From NCBI RefSeq assembly GCF_014193695.1, contig NZ_JACHZR010000005.1:62001-126000 (forward strand): a stretch of DNA of 64,000 bases, read 5' to 3'. Position numbers and translations under genes: made by a program. Positions 43,996-52,714 of the stretch are shown one piece after another. Source of the DNA: Rhizobium sp. BK316 (lineage in GTDB: Bacteria > Pseudomonadota > Alphaproteobacteria > Rhizobiales > Rhizobiaceae). The notes below the pieces were generated by a model. The model was not told where the DNA came from. It saw nothing but the letters and a program-made list of their open reading frames with translations, and searched no databases. Within the stretch, counting starts at the first letter, position 1. Every line of letters starts with the position of its first letter.

Positions 43996-44208
43996 ACAGA
44001 AAGACCTCCGTCATCGCCCTGTCACAGGCCAGCGATAGCGAGCCCCGACGCCTATTACGATATCAAGGACCCGGTCTTCGATATCATCATGGAAGGCGCC
44101 TACGACTGAGCGAAGCTCACCGGCTGGACAGAACCGCAGGGCGACTGAAAGTAGGACTTGTCGGAGATATCGACATGGCTCCGGACGAACCCGCCGGAAA
44201 GAGATTAA
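43996..44208 (+). pseudogene. Decayed gene fragment downstream of lysR
   Basis: One plus-strand frame reads SPDAYYDIKDPVFDIIMEG then AYD, stop, AKLTGWTEPQGD, stop, K, stop, DLSEISTWLRTNPPERD and a final TAA at 44206-44208. Protein-like composition persists on both sides of three in-frame stops, the pattern of a degraded C-terminal coding region. I do not recognise the parent family. There is no start codon or Shine-Dalgarno. Confidence 0.45.
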
Positions 44209-44370
44209 AGTGCGATCCACACAGCCGGTGGAAACTTTCGATCCTGGGCGCCTACTGAAGTAGGTGGGCGCCGTGTGTCCAGACCCACGAGCCCGGACAG
44301 GGACAGCTCCCTAAGGATCGGGTAAGGCCCCGAGGATTCATTTGTTCCTGTCGAGAAGCACAGACCGCAT
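44207..44370 (-). ncRNA. ssrS: 6S RNA (SsrS)
   Basis: About 164 bases directly downstream of zapA on the same strand, the conserved proteobacterial position of 6S RNA. A TATATT -10 box lies at 44381-44376, so the transcript would begin near 44370. The two ends can pair: AATGCGGTC near the 5' end with GATCGCAcTT at the 3' end, allowing G-U. Inside, CGATCCT (44320-44314) pairs with AGGATCG (44246-44240). Apical hairpins include a GGCGCC...CTAC/GTAG-GGCGCC stem around 44245-44272. A T-rich stretch follows the 3' end. 6S RNA binds sigma70 RNA polymerase in stationary phase. The call rests on synteny and fold; the ends are approximate. Confidence 0.68.
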
Positions 44371-44394
44371 TGCGGAATATAAGTGCATTTATGT

Positions 44395-44416
44395 CGCCGC
44401 ACCAGTGGGGCGGCGG
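44395..44416 (-). terminator. Short GC hairpin between zapA and 6S RNA
   Basis: CGCCGC (44395-44400) and GCGGCG (44411-44416) can pair just after the zapA stop on the minus strand. No T run follows. It may delimit the zapA mRNA or mark a processing point. Confidence 0.35.
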
Positions 44417-44428
44417 TGCTGTCCCAAA

Positions 44429-44806
44429 TTAATTGAGTTCAGCGGGTGTGCGGCCGTTGAGCTTATCAGTAATGCCCTGAATATGGCTCGTCACTTCCGA
44501 AAGGGCAGCCGCAATGCCTTCTTCTGTTCGGGCGGTGGCGGCAAGCACGGTATCCCGGTTGCTGCGCAGCGTCTCCAGTTCGGATTCCAGCCCGGCAACG
44601 CGCCGCGTCAGCTCGGAAATCTCGTCCATCACCATGATCCCGGCCATGACTGTGATCCTGAGATCACCGATTTCGCCGAACTGCCCTTTGAGATGGCCCA
44701 CGTAACGGTCGAAACGGGTCGCAAGATCGCTCAGGTGCTCTTCCTGCCCTTCTTCGCAGGCCATGCGATAGGCCTTGCCGTCGATCGTTACCGTTACCTG
44801 CGCCAT
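44429..44806 (-). CDS. zapA: Cell division protein ZapA
   Basis: Small FtsZ-bundling protein. The 125 residues show the N-terminal ZapA head (MAQVTVTIDGKAYRMACEEG, EEHLSDLATRFDRYVGHLKG) and a C-terminal coiled coil (ELTRRVAGLESELETLRSNR). ATG 44806 is chosen; the frame extends to a TTG at 44815, which is less likely. It starts 15 bases after the DUF4164 gene, and 6S RNA follows it. Confidence 0.9.
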   Translation of the reverse strand: MAQVTVTIDGKAYRMACEEGQEEHLSDLATRFDRYVGHLKGQFGEIGDLRITVMAGIMVMDEISELTRRVAGLESELETLRSNRDTVLAATARTEEGIAAALSEVTSHIQGITDKLNGRTPAELN

Positions 44807-44821
44807 CTCTTCCAAGTCCTC

Positions 44822-45097
44822 TTAGCGGTCAAGAACCGCGCGGATCGTTTCCATCGCCGTCACCAGCCGCCGCGAAACCTCGCGGTTGACCTCCTCCAAC
44901 CGATTGGCGCGGAATTCGGCCTGGTCGAGCTCCTGGGCAAGACGCGAGCGATCGGCATGCACGCGGCGAACCTCGCCTTCGATCTCGCCCTGCTCGCGCT
45001 GGCGCTCGATACGCATGTCCACCGCATTCTCGAGGCCCGAGATTGCCTGTTTCAGCTCCGTAAGCGCCGCTTCGATGGTTTTGCCGTTAGGCGTCAT
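44822..45097 (-). CDS. DUF4164 coiled-coil protein
   Basis: A 91-residue protein that is almost entirely coiled coil (ALTELKQAISGLENAVDMRI, SRLAQELDQAEFRANRLEEV). It matches the small DUF4164 proteins that sit next to zapA in rhizobia and may assist division. Function is unproven. The start MTPNGKTIEAAL at 45097 is preferred over 45118. It is divergent from tkt. Confidence 0.82.
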   Translation of the reverse strand: MTPNGKTIEAALTELKQAISGLENAVDMRIERQREQGEIEGEVRRVHADRSRLAQELDQAEFRANRLEEVNREVSRRLVTAMETIRAVLDR

Positions 45098-45429
45098 GTC
45101 TTTTCCGGTTCCCCGCACAAGACCCGCGAATCGGCCCCTGCCGCCGACCCTGTATTTTCAAGAGGATATGCAGCTAGGCTGGAGCGCGTCAATAAAGCCT
45201 GGCTGATCGTGCCCGCCCTATTCTGTGGATGAGTGATTTACACAAGCTTGTCACACAAAATTCGTCTTTTGTAAAACTTGACGGTCAAATGTCAAAAATC
45301 GTCGCACCCGGCCTCCAAACGGCTTCCAATTTGTTGACTTGCCTGTTCCAACTGCTATGTCTCGACCGCTCTCTTTGATGGCCTTGGCAGGCTCGAGGCC
45401 ATCCCCAACCTGGAACCAGCGGAAAAGCC
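45098..45429. promoter_or_regulatory. 332-base divergent control region between the zapA unit and tkt
   Basis: No gene is seen. It contains back-to-back promoter candidates: toward zapA, TTGACA (45295-45290) and TACAAA (45273-45268) with 16 bases between; toward tkt, TTGACT (45334-45339) and TATGTC (45356-45361), also 16 bases. A palindrome TTGAC-G-GTCAA at 45278-45288 lies in the spacer of the zapA-side promoter. Confidence 0.5.
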
Positions 45430-47403
45430 ATGACCTCACGCGAACAAAACGATCGGATGGCGAATGCGATCCGATTCCTCTCCATGGATGCTGTCGAAAA
45501 GGCGAATTCCGGCCACCCGGGCATGCCGATGGGCATGGCTGATGTGGCAACGGTCCTCTTCACCAAATATCTCCGCTTCGATCCCAAGAAGCCGCATTGG
45601 CCGAACCGCGACCGCTTTGTGCTGTCTGCCGGCCATGGCTCGATGCTGCTCTACTCGCTACTCTATTTGACCGGCTATCCGGACATGTCGGTCGAGGACC
45701 TGAAGCAGTTCCGTCAGCTCGGCTCCAAGACCGCCGGCCATCCGGAATACGGTCATGCCACCGGCATCGAAACCACCACCGGCCCGCTCGGCCAGGGCAT
45801 TGCCAATGCCGTCGGCATGGCGATCGCCGAGCGCAAGCTGCGCGACGAATTCGGTCCGGAATTGCAGGATCACTATACCTACGTCATCAACGGCGACGGC
45901 TGCCTGATGGAAGGCATCAGCCATGAGGCGATTGCCCTTGCCGGCCATCTCAAGCTGAACAAGCTGATCCTCTTCTGGGACAACAACTCGATCACCATCG
46001 ACGGCGCCGTCTCGCTGTCGGACTCGACCGACCAGATCGCCCGCTTCAAGGCCGTTCACTGGAACACGATCGAGATCGACGGTCACGACCAGGCCGCCAT
46101 TGCCGACGCGATCGAAGCCGCCCACAAGTCCGACCGCCCGACCTTCATCGCCTGCAAGACCGTCATCGGCTTCGGCGCTCCGAACAAGCAGGGCACCCAC
46201 AAGGTTCACGGCAACCCGCTCGGCGCCGATGAAATCGCCGCCACCCGCAAGGCGCTGAACTGGGAATACGAGCCTTTCGTCATCCCCTCCGATATCCTCG
46301 ACGCATGGCGCACTGCCGGCACCCGCTCCGACAATATCGTCAAGGCATGGGAAGAGACGCTTTCCAAGTCGCCGTCCAAGGCCGAGTTCACCCGCCGTTT
46401 TGCCGGGGACCTGCCTGAAGGCTTTGACAAAGCCATCGACGACTACAAGAAGAAGCTTGCCGAAACCAAGCCGACGATAGCCTCTCGCAAGGCATCGGAA
46501 GACGCGCTTGAAGTCATCAACGGCTTCGTGCCGGAAACGCTTGGCGGTTCTGCCGACCTGACTCCGTCGAACAACACCAAGACCAGCCAGATGCATTCGA
46601 TCACGCCGACGGATTTTGCCGGACGCTATATGCACTGGGGCATCCGCGAACACGGCATGGCATCTGCCATGAACGGTATCGCGCTCCATGGCGGCCTCAT
46701 TCCTTACGGTGGCGGCTTTATGATCTTCTCGGATTATTGCCGCCCGCCGATCCGCCTCGCTGCCCTCATGGGCATCCGTGTTATCCACGTGCTCACGCAT
46801 GACTCGATCGGCGTCGGCGAGGATGGCCCGACCCACCAGCCGGTCGAGCAGATCGCTGGCCTGCGCGCCGTTCCGAACCTGCGGGTCTTCCGTCCGGCAG
46901 ACGCCGTCGAAACGGCCGAATGCTGGCAGATCGCCATGAAGAGCAAGGATCATCCGTCTGCGCTGGCTCTCACCCGCCAGAACCTGACGACCGTCCGCAC
47001 CGAGTATAACCAGAAGAACCTCTGCGAACTCGGCGCCTATACGCTCGCCGGCAATGCCGACGCCAAGGTCACGATCTTCGCCTCGGGCTCGGAAGTGGAA
47101 CTGGCCGTTGCCGCCCGCGCAACGCTGGAAGGCAAGGGTGTCAGCACCCGCGTCGTTTCCGTTCCCTGCACGGAACTCTTCTTCGAGCAGCCGAATGCCT
47201 ACCGCAAGGACGTCATCGGCAACTCGCCGGTCAAGATCGCCGTCGAAGCCGCCGTCCGCGAAGGCTGGGATGCCTTCATCGGTCCGGAAGGATCGTTCAT
47301 CGGCATGAAGGGCTTCGGCGCTTCCGGTCCGGCAAAGAAGGTCTTCGAACATTTCGGCATCACGGCTGACGCCGTCGTTGCAGCTGCAGAAGCGAAGCTT
47401 TAA
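45430..47403 (+). CDS. tkt: Transketolase
   Basis: Thiamine-diphosphate enzyme that moves two-carbon units in the pentose phosphate pathway. The 657 residues contain the early GHPGMPMGMAD histidine loop, the cofactor motif GDGCLMEG (about 155-162, with the later DNNSITIDG), the central pyrimidine domain (GIREHGMASAMNGIALHGG) and the C-terminal domain. It starts a run of central-carbon genes (tkt, gap, pgk, fba), an arrangement related to the cbb clusters of alphaproteobacteria. Confidence 0.96.
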   Translation: MTSREQNDRMANAIRFLSMDAVEKANSGHPGMPMGMADVATVLFTKYLRFDPKKPHWPNRDRFVLSAGHGSMLLYSLLYLTGYPDMSVEDLKQFRQLGSKTAGHPEYGHATGIETTTGPLGQGIANAVGMAIAERKLRDEFGPELQDHYTYVINGDGCLMEGISHEAIALAGHLKLNKLILFWDNNSITIDGAVSLSDSTDQIARFKAVHWNTIEIDGHDQAAIADAIEAAHKSDRPTFIACKTVIGFGAPNKQGTHKVHGNPLGADEIAATRKALNWEYEPFVIPSDILDAWRTAGTRSDNIVKAWEETLSKSPSKAEFTRRFAGDLPEGFDKAIDDYKKKLAETKPTIASRKASEDALEVINGFVPETLGGSADLTPSNNTKTSQMHSITPTDFAGRYMHWGIREHGMASAMNGIALHGGLIPYGGGFMIFSDYCRPPIRLAALMGIRVIHVLTHDSIGVGEDGPTHQPVEQIAGLRAVPNLRVFRPADAVETAECWQIAMKSKDHPSALALTRQNLTTVRTEYNQKNLCELGAYTLAGNADAKVTIFASGSEVELAVAARATLEGKGVSTRVVSVPCTELFFEQPNAYRKDVIGNSPVKIAVEAAVREGWDAFIGPEGSFIGMKGFGASGPAKKVFEHFGITADAVVAAAEAKL

Positions 47404-47405
47404 TA

Positions 47406-47425
47406 GAAGTACCTTCGGGTACTTC
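47406..47425 (+). other. UUCG-tetraloop hairpin between tkt and gap
   Basis: A perfect 8-bp stem GAAGTACC/GGTACTTC closed by a TTCG loop, two bases after the tkt stop codon. There is no T run, so it is not a standard terminator. cUUCGg loops are unusually stable, so it could protect the tkt mRNA 3' end or set the tkt:gap expression ratio. Confidence 0.6.
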
Positions 47426-47469
47426 CTCATCTACTATCAGCAAGCCCCACCTCTAGGGAGTGAATGCAC

Positions 47470-48480
47470 ATGACAGTCAAGGTTGCCATCAATGGTTTCG
47501 GACGTATCGGCCGCAACGTTCTTCGCGCCATCGTCGAGTCCGGCCGCACCGACATCGAAGTCGTCGCCATCAACGACCTCGGCCCGGTCGAGACCAACGC
47601 CCACCTGCTCCGTTACGACTCCATCCACGGCAAGTTCCCGGCCGAAGTGAAGGTCGAAGGCGATACGATCACCGTCGGCGGCGGTAAGCCGATCAAGGTC
47701 ACCGCGATCAAGGATCCGGCAACCCTTCCCCATAGGGAACTGGGTGTCGACATCGCGATGGAATGCACGGGCATCTTCACCGCCCGCGACAAGGCTGCGG
47801 CCCACCTGACGGCCGGCGCCAAGCGCGTCATCGTTTCGGCTCCTGCCGACGGCGCTGACCTGACGGTCGTCTTCGGCGTCAACCACGACCAGCTCACCAA
47901 GGAGCATCTGGTCATCTCCAATGCCTCCTGCACCACGAACTGCCTGGTGCCGGTCGTCAAGGTTCTCGATGACGCCGTCGGCATCGATCACGGCTTCATG
48001 ACGACCATCCACTCTTACACCGGCGACCAGCCGACACTCGACACGATGCACAAGGACCTGTATCGCGCCCGCGCTGCTGCCCTCTCGATGATCCCGACCT
48101 CGACGGGCGCCGCAAAGGCCGTCGGCCTCGTTCTGCCGCACCTCAAGGGCAAGCTCGACGGCACGTCGATCCGCGTTCCGACCCCGAACGTCTCGGTCGT
48201 CGACTTCAAGTTCGTTTCCAAGAAGGCCACCACGGTCGGCGAAATCAACGAAGCGATCAAGGCTGCTGCAAACGGCAAGCTGAAGGGCATCCTCGGCTAC
48301 ACCGACGAGCCGCTGGTCTCCCGCGACTTCAACCATGACAGCCACTCCTCGATCTTCGCGACAGATCAGACGAAGGTCATGGAAGGCAACTTCGTGCGCG
48401 TCCTGTCCTGGTACGACAACGAGTGGGGCTTCTCCAGCCGCATGTCCGACACGGCTGTGGCCTTCGCCAAGCTCATCTGA
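47470..48480 (+). CDS. gap: Glyceraldehyde-3-phosphate dehydrogenase
   Basis: NAD-dependent glycolytic and gluconeogenic enzyme. The 336 residues start MTVKVAINGFGRIGRNV, with the catalytic Cys154 in SNASCTTNC and Asp36 at the NAD ribose site (NDLGP). ATG 47464 just upstream would add MH; both have AGGGAG nearby, but the family normally starts at MTVKVAING. It is followed by a strong terminator. Confidence 0.96.
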   Translation: MTVKVAINGFGRIGRNVLRAIVESGRTDIEVVAINDLGPVETNAHLLRYDSIHGKFPAEVKVEGDTITVGGGKPIKVTAIKDPATLPHRELGVDIAMECTGIFTARDKAAAHLTAGAKRVIVSAPADGADLTVVFGVNHDQLTKEHLVISNASCTTNCLVPVVKVLDDAVGIDHGFMTTIHSYTGDQPTLDTMHKDLYRARAAALSMIPTSTGAAKAVGLVLPHLKGKLDGTSIRVPTPNVSVVDFKFVSKKATTVGEINEAIKAAANGKLKGILGYTDEPLVSRDFNHDSHSSIFATDQTKVMEGNFVRVLSWYDNEWGFSSRMSDTAVAFAKLI

Positions 48481-48497
48481 GCTTGACGGCAGATTGA

Positions 48498-48530
48498 AAA
48501 ACGGCCCGGGAAACCGGGCCGTTTTGTTTT
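48498..48530 (+). terminator. Terminator after gap
   Basis: Perfect arms AAAACGGCCCGG (48498-48509) and CCGGGCCGTTTT (48514-48525) with a GAAA loop, then GTTTTG. Confidence 0.88.
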
Positions 48531-48577
48531 GAGGAACTGTGTGCAACCTTCGCTAAGTTGGGTCGAAAGAACGGGAA

Positions 48578-49087
48578 ATGGCGCAACTGAATATCCGAAA
48601 GGCTCATCCGACCGACGCCCGGGAACTCTCCGAAATTCTCAACGAGATCATCGCAATCGGCGGCACGACTGCAATCGAGACCCCTCTTTCGCCCGAGGAA
48701 CTGGCCGATTGGTTCATAACAGGCAAATGGCCTCTGACATGCCACGTCGCCGAAAGCAGTTCCGGTCTCGCCGGTTTTCAGTCCCTGAGCCTCTACGGAA
48801 ACCCACCGAAAGGCTGGGCCGATATCGCGACGTTTGCGCGGCAAAACCCAAAGATACCAGGCGTCGGAACCGCACTCTTCGCGGCAACTCTTGCCGTTGC
48901 CAAGGAGCGCAACATCGAGTTCATCAACGCAACCATCCGCGCCGATAATGCCGGCGGTCTCGCCTATTACGAAAAGATGGGCTTTCGCACCTATAACACG
49001 ATTGAGAAAGTGCCGCTTAAGGATGGTACGCTGGTGGACAAAATTCAGAAGCAATATGAGGTGCAGAAGGGTCGGAGCGGCCTCTAG
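48578..49087 (+). CDS. GNAT acetyltransferase inside the glycolysis cluster
   Basis: A 169-residue acetyltransferase. The acetyl-CoA motif is irregular (QNPKIPGVGTALFAATLAVA), followed by the C-terminal ADNAGGLAYYEKMGFRTYNT signature. The target is unknown. It lies between gap and an antiporter, is flanked by an upstream terminator and has its own transcription unit, so it is probably a late insertion into the gap-pgk interval. Confidence 0.83.
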   Translation: MAQLNIRKAHPTDARELSEILNEIIAIGGTTAIETPLSPEELADWFITGKWPLTCHVAESSSGLAGFQSLSLYGNPPKGWADIATFARQNPKIPGVGTALFAATLAVAKERNIEFINATIRADNAGGLAYYEKMGFRTYNTIEKVPLKDGTLVDKIQKQYEVQKGRSGL

Positions 49088-49364
49088 GCGCGCCGCCAAC
49101 AAAAAATGCGGCCCTCCGCCTATCTGCCCTGCTCTCGCCTGATTTGCTTATACATTCTTTATACAGACTTTTTCCCGTAGCATCCTTCACTGTCCCTCCT
49201 CCCAAGGGTCGTCCAGCAGCATGATGCAGCAATGCAGCCGAGGTTAAGCCGCAAGGCCTACCCTTCTGTCGTATTTTGCCGTTTACTAATGGATCGTGCT
49301 GGACGCGGAGGGTAAGGGACAGGCTGGGCGACTTTGGGATGGCGATGAGGCGAAAGGGGTAGGC

Positions 49365-51215
49365 ATGGAAGCGTTTTACATCGTGGTGCTGGTCGCAACC
49401 GCACTCGTGCTTCTTGCTGCCTTTTCGAGCTTGCTCGCCTTCCGCTTCGGCGCTCCCCTGCTGCTGCTCTTTCTGATGATCGGGCTTGCCGCCGGTGTCG
49501 ATGGTCTCGGCATCGAATTCAGCAATAACTACCTCGCCTATGTTCTGGGCTCGGTTGCCCTTGCCATCATCCTCTTCGATTCCGGCTTCGGCACGCCGAT
49601 GCAGGCCTTCCGCATCGCGGCGATGCCGTCGCTGACGCTCGCCTCCGTCGGCGTGCTCCTGACTGCCGCGCTCTTTGCCTTCGCCGCCCGCTGGCTACTC
49701 AATTTCACCTGGCTGGAGGGCATGCTGCTCGGCTCCATCGTTGCCTCCACCGATGCCGCCGCCGTCTTCTTCCTGCTGCGCATCGGCGGCATCAACATCC
49801 GCGACAAGGTGCGTTCCACTTTGGAAGTCGAATCCGGCACCAATGACCCGATGGCGATCTTCCTGACCATCGCGCTGGTTGAGGTTCTCGCCAGCGGCGA
49901 ACGTTACGCCGGCATCAATATCGGCATGCTCGCCATGTTCATCCAGCAGATGGGCCTCGGCGTCATCCTCGGTCTGCTCGGCGGCATGATGATCGTGTTG
50001 ATCGCCGGCCGGCTGGAAACGGATCGCGGCCTCACGCCGATCTTCGTGCTGGCGCTTGCCTTGCTGGTCTTCTCCTTCACCGGTGCTGTCGGCGGCAGCG
50101 GCTTCCTTGCCGTCTATGTCGCCGGTATCTATGCCGGAAACCGCAGGATGCAGGCGATTGGCACCATCAGGCGCTTTCAGGACGGCATGACCTGGCTTGC
50201 CCAGATCATCATGTTCCTTGTGCTCGGCCTGCTGGCGACGCCCTCGCAGTTTCCCATCATCATCGTGCCGGCGATCCTGCTCGCGCTCTTCCTGATCTTC
50301 GTCGCCCGGCCGCTCGCCGTCTGGTTGTCGCTGCTGCCCTTCGATTATACCCAACAGGAAATCGGCTTCGTCGCCTGGGTCGGCCTGCGCGGCGCCGTTT
50401 CCATCCTTCTCGCCATCATGCCGATCCTCGGCGGGCTGCAGCACAGTCAGATCTATTTCAACACCGCCTTCATCATCGTGCTCGTCTCGCTGCTCGTACA
50501 GGGCTGGACGATCAAGCCGGTCGCCAAGCGCCTGGGCCTCATCATTCCGCCGCGCATCGGCGCGGTCGACAAGGTAGAGGTCGATCTGCCGGGTGCCGCC
50601 AACCACGAGCTGCTGTCCTATCGCGTCGTCAAGGATAGCCCGGTGCTTCGCGGCGAGCGCATCCCGCGCTGGGCAGCCCCCTCGCTCGTGATCCGCGACG
50701 GCAAGTCGATGCGTTATCAATACGCCGGCCGCCTCCGGGAAAACGATCTCGTCTACCTCTTCATCGCGCCCAGCTACTCGCGCCTGCTCGACCGGCTCTT
50801 CGCCAGCCGCGCACCTGTTGATGAGGACGATGCGGAATTCTTCGGCGCCTTCGCGCTGTCACCGGCCCGTCCCGCCGCCGATCTCGACGCCGCTTACGGT
50901 CCCGGCCTTCTCAACGAATCCGAAAAGGGGCTGACGATCGCCGAACTGATGAAACAGCGCCTCGGCGGCAAGGCGGACTATGCCGATCGCGTCCGTCTGG
51001 GCTCGCTCATCCTCATCGTGCGCGACCTCGACGACCAGGATCATATTACCTCTGTCGGCATGTCGCTGGAAGCTGTCGAGCCGGCCACCACGCTGCCGAT
51101 CTTCATCAATCTGCGTGATATTATCCAGCGCATCCGCGACCGTATGAAAGGCCGCCAGAAACATGAGGCAGCCACGACGGAAGGTGCTGTGGGACGTGAG
51201 GAAAACCCGCGCTGA
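49365..51215 (+). CDS. Potassium/proton antiporter, CPA1 family (NhaP2/CvrA-like)
   Basis: A 616-residue protein with about 12 membrane helices to residue 390. It includes the ion-site stretch SIVASTDAAAVFFLLR and ESGTNDPMAIF, the paired acidic residues typical of CPA antiporters. A cytoplasmic TrkA-C-like domain (HELLSYRVVKDSPVLRGERI) and a further C-terminal domain follow, the layout of NhaP2/YcgO. It probably exports K+ in exchange for protons. The start MEAFYIVV (49365) has AAAGGGG upstream; an earlier in-frame start would put a charged tail before helix 1. Confidence 0.88.
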   Translation: MEAFYIVVLVATALVLLAAFSSLLAFRFGAPLLLLFLMIGLAAGVDGLGIEFSNNYLAYVLGSVALAIILFDSGFGTPMQAFRIAAMPSLTLASVGVLLTAALFAFAARWLLNFTWLEGMLLGSIVASTDAAAVFFLLRIGGINIRDKVRSTLEVESGTNDPMAIFLTIALVEVLASGERYAGINIGMLAMFIQQMGLGVILGLLGGMMIVLIAGRLETDRGLTPIFVLALALLVFSFTGAVGGSGFLAVYVAGIYAGNRRMQAIGTIRRFQDGMTWLAQIIMFLVLGLLATPSQFPIIIVPAILLALFLIFVARPLAVWLSLLPFDYTQQEIGFVAWVGLRGAVSILLAIMPILGGLQHSQIYFNTAFIIVLVSLLVQGWTIKPVAKRLGLIIPPRIGAVDKVEVDLPGAANHELLSYRVVKDSPVLRGERIPRWAAPSLVIRDGKSMRYQYAGRLRENDLVYLFIAPSYSRLLDRLFASRAPVDEDDAEFFGAFALSPARPAADLDAAYGPGLLNESEKGLTIAELMKQRLGGKADYADRVRLGSLILIVRDLDDQDHITSVGMSLEAVEPATTLPIFINLRDIIQRIRDRMKGRQKHEAATTEGAVGREENPR

Positions 51216-51296
51216 AACGGCGACCCACTGCCTTGCGTCTCCCCCGATCCTTGCTATGGTCGGCGCAACTTTCGCCAACCACGAACGGATCCTCCC

Positions 51297-52493
51297 ATGG
51301 CAGCTTTCAAGACTCTCGACGACCTCAACGACATCGCCGGCAAGCGCGTTCTCGTCCGCGTCGACCTCAACGTCCCTGTCAAGGACGGCAAGGTCACGGA
51401 CACGACCCGCATCGAGCGCGTTGCGCCGACAATCCTTGAACTGTCGAAAAAGGGCGCCAAGGTTATCCTGCTCGCCCATTTCGGTCGCCCGAAGGATGGT
51501 CCTTCGGCGGAATTCTCGCTTTCGCTGGTTGCCCCCTCCGTCGAGCAAGTGCTTGACCATGCGGTGCTGACGGCAGCCGACTGCATCGGCGAGGCAGCTG
51601 CTTCCGCCGTCACGAAGATGAACAATGGCGATATCCTGCTGCTCGAAAACACCCGCTTCCACAAGGGCGAGGAAAAGAACGATCCGGATTTCACAAAGGC
51701 GCTCGCCGCAAACGGCGATATCTATGTGAACGATGCCTTCTCGGCCGCGCACCGCGCCCACGCCTCCACCGAAGGTCTCGCCCATCACCTGCCGGCCTAC
51801 GCGGGGCGCACCATGCAGGCCGAACTCGAAGCATTGGAAAAGGGCCTCGGCAACCCCGTCCGTCCGGTCGTCGCGATCGTCGGCGGCGCCAAGGTCTCGA
51901 CCAAGATCGACCTCTTGATGAACCTCGTGAAGAGGGTTGATGCGCTCGTCATCGGCGGCGGCATGGCCAATACCTTCATCGCCGCCCGCGGCACCAATGT
52001 CGGCAAGTCGCTCTGCGAGCATGATCTTGCCGATACCGCCAAGCAGATCATGATTGAAGCCGCCACTGCCGGTTGCGCGATCGTCCTGCCGGAAGACGGA
52101 GTCGTCGCCCGAGAATTCAAGGCGGGTGCTGCCAACGAGACCGTCTCGATCGACACCATCCCTGATGATGCCATGGTCCTCGACGTCGGCCCGAAGTCGA
52201 TCGACGCCGTCAAGGCATGGATCGAGCGCGCCACCACGCTCGTCTGGAATGGCCCGCTCGGGGCCTTCGAAATCGAGCCCTTCGATGCAGCGACCGTCGC
52301 CGCCGCAAAATATGCCGCCGAACGCACCAAGGACGGCAAACTTACCTCCGTTGCAGGCGGCGGTGACACGGTCTCCGCTCTCAATCATGCCGGCGTTGCC
52401 GAAGACTTTACCTATGTTTCGACCGCAGGCGGCGCCTTCCTTGAATGGATGGAAGGAAAGGAACTACCGGGCGTGGCCGTTCTCTCCCGTTAA
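51297..52493 (+). CDS. pgk: Phosphoglycerate kinase
   Basis: Transfers phosphate from 1,3-bisphosphoglycerate to ADP. The 398 residues show the family signature RVLVRVDLNVPVKDGKVTD, substrate-binding LLAHFGRPKDG, and the C-terminal nucleotide loop AGGGDTVSALNHAG. It lies 81 bases after the antiporter with its own Shine-Dalgarno, and is followed by a terminator. Confidence 0.96.
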   Translation: MAAFKTLDDLNDIAGKRVLVRVDLNVPVKDGKVTDTTRIERVAPTILELSKKGAKVILLAHFGRPKDGPSAEFSLSLVAPSVEQVLDHAVLTAADCIGEAAASAVTKMNNGDILLLENTRFHKGEEKNDPDFTKALAANGDIYVNDAFSAAHRAHASTEGLAHHLPAYAGRTMQAELEALEKGLGNPVRPVVAIVGGAKVSTKIDLLMNLVKRVDALVIGGGMANTFIAARGTNVGKSLCEHDLADTAKQIMIEAATAGCAIVLPEDGVVAREFKAGAANETVSIDTIPDDAMVLDVGPKSIDAVKAWIERATTLVWNGPLGAFEIEPFDAATVAAAKYAAERTKDGKLTSVAGGGDTVSALNHAGVAEDFTYVSTAGGAFLEWMEGKELPGVAVLSR

Positions 52494-52529
52494 TCGATAA
52501 GGCGATTAGCCAGATATTCCAGCAGGATA

Positions 52530-52562
52530 GACCGCGGAGGCTAGCGCTTCCGCGGTCTTTTG
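52530..52562 (+). terminator. Terminator after pgk
   Basis: Arms GACCGCGGA (52530-52538) and TCCGCGGTC (52549-52557), followed by TTTTG. Confidence 0.82.
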
Positions 52563-52592
52563 CTCAAAAAGAGAAAAAATTCCCGAACTTTC

Positions 52593-52619
52593 AAACGATT
52601 GAAATCATTTCAATCGTTT
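52593..52619. promoter_or_regulatory. Perfect 27-bp palindrome upstream of fba
   Basis: Arms AAACGATTGAAAT (52593-52605) and ATTTCAATCGTTT (52607-52619) are exact complements around a single C. It sits between the pgk terminator and a TATAAA at 52649-52654, about 100 bases before the fba start. Length and symmetry fit a dimeric repressor, and the sequence recalls LacI-type operators. The binding protein is not in view. Confidence 0.7.
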
Positions 52620-52714
52620 CAATGACTTAGCACTCCCTTTTTTCTCCCTATAAACTTCTGTTATCCGGGTTCTATATTATCAATTCTGCCGGGTTTCATT
52701 GTGGAGAGAACGAG

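Noticed and set aside
44011..44220. Minus-strand 69-codon frame near 6S RNA
   Set aside because: It overlaps both the 6S RNA end and the plus-strand gene remnant, and shows no family features.
45658..47430. Minus-strand open frame of 590 codons opposite tkt
   Set aside because: No recognisable motif, and it lies fully antisense to transketolase with codon use typical of a shadow frame.
50859..52388. Minus-strand open frame of 509 codons opposite the antiporter end and pgk
   Set aside because: It spans two genuine opposite-strand genes and has no start context or motif.
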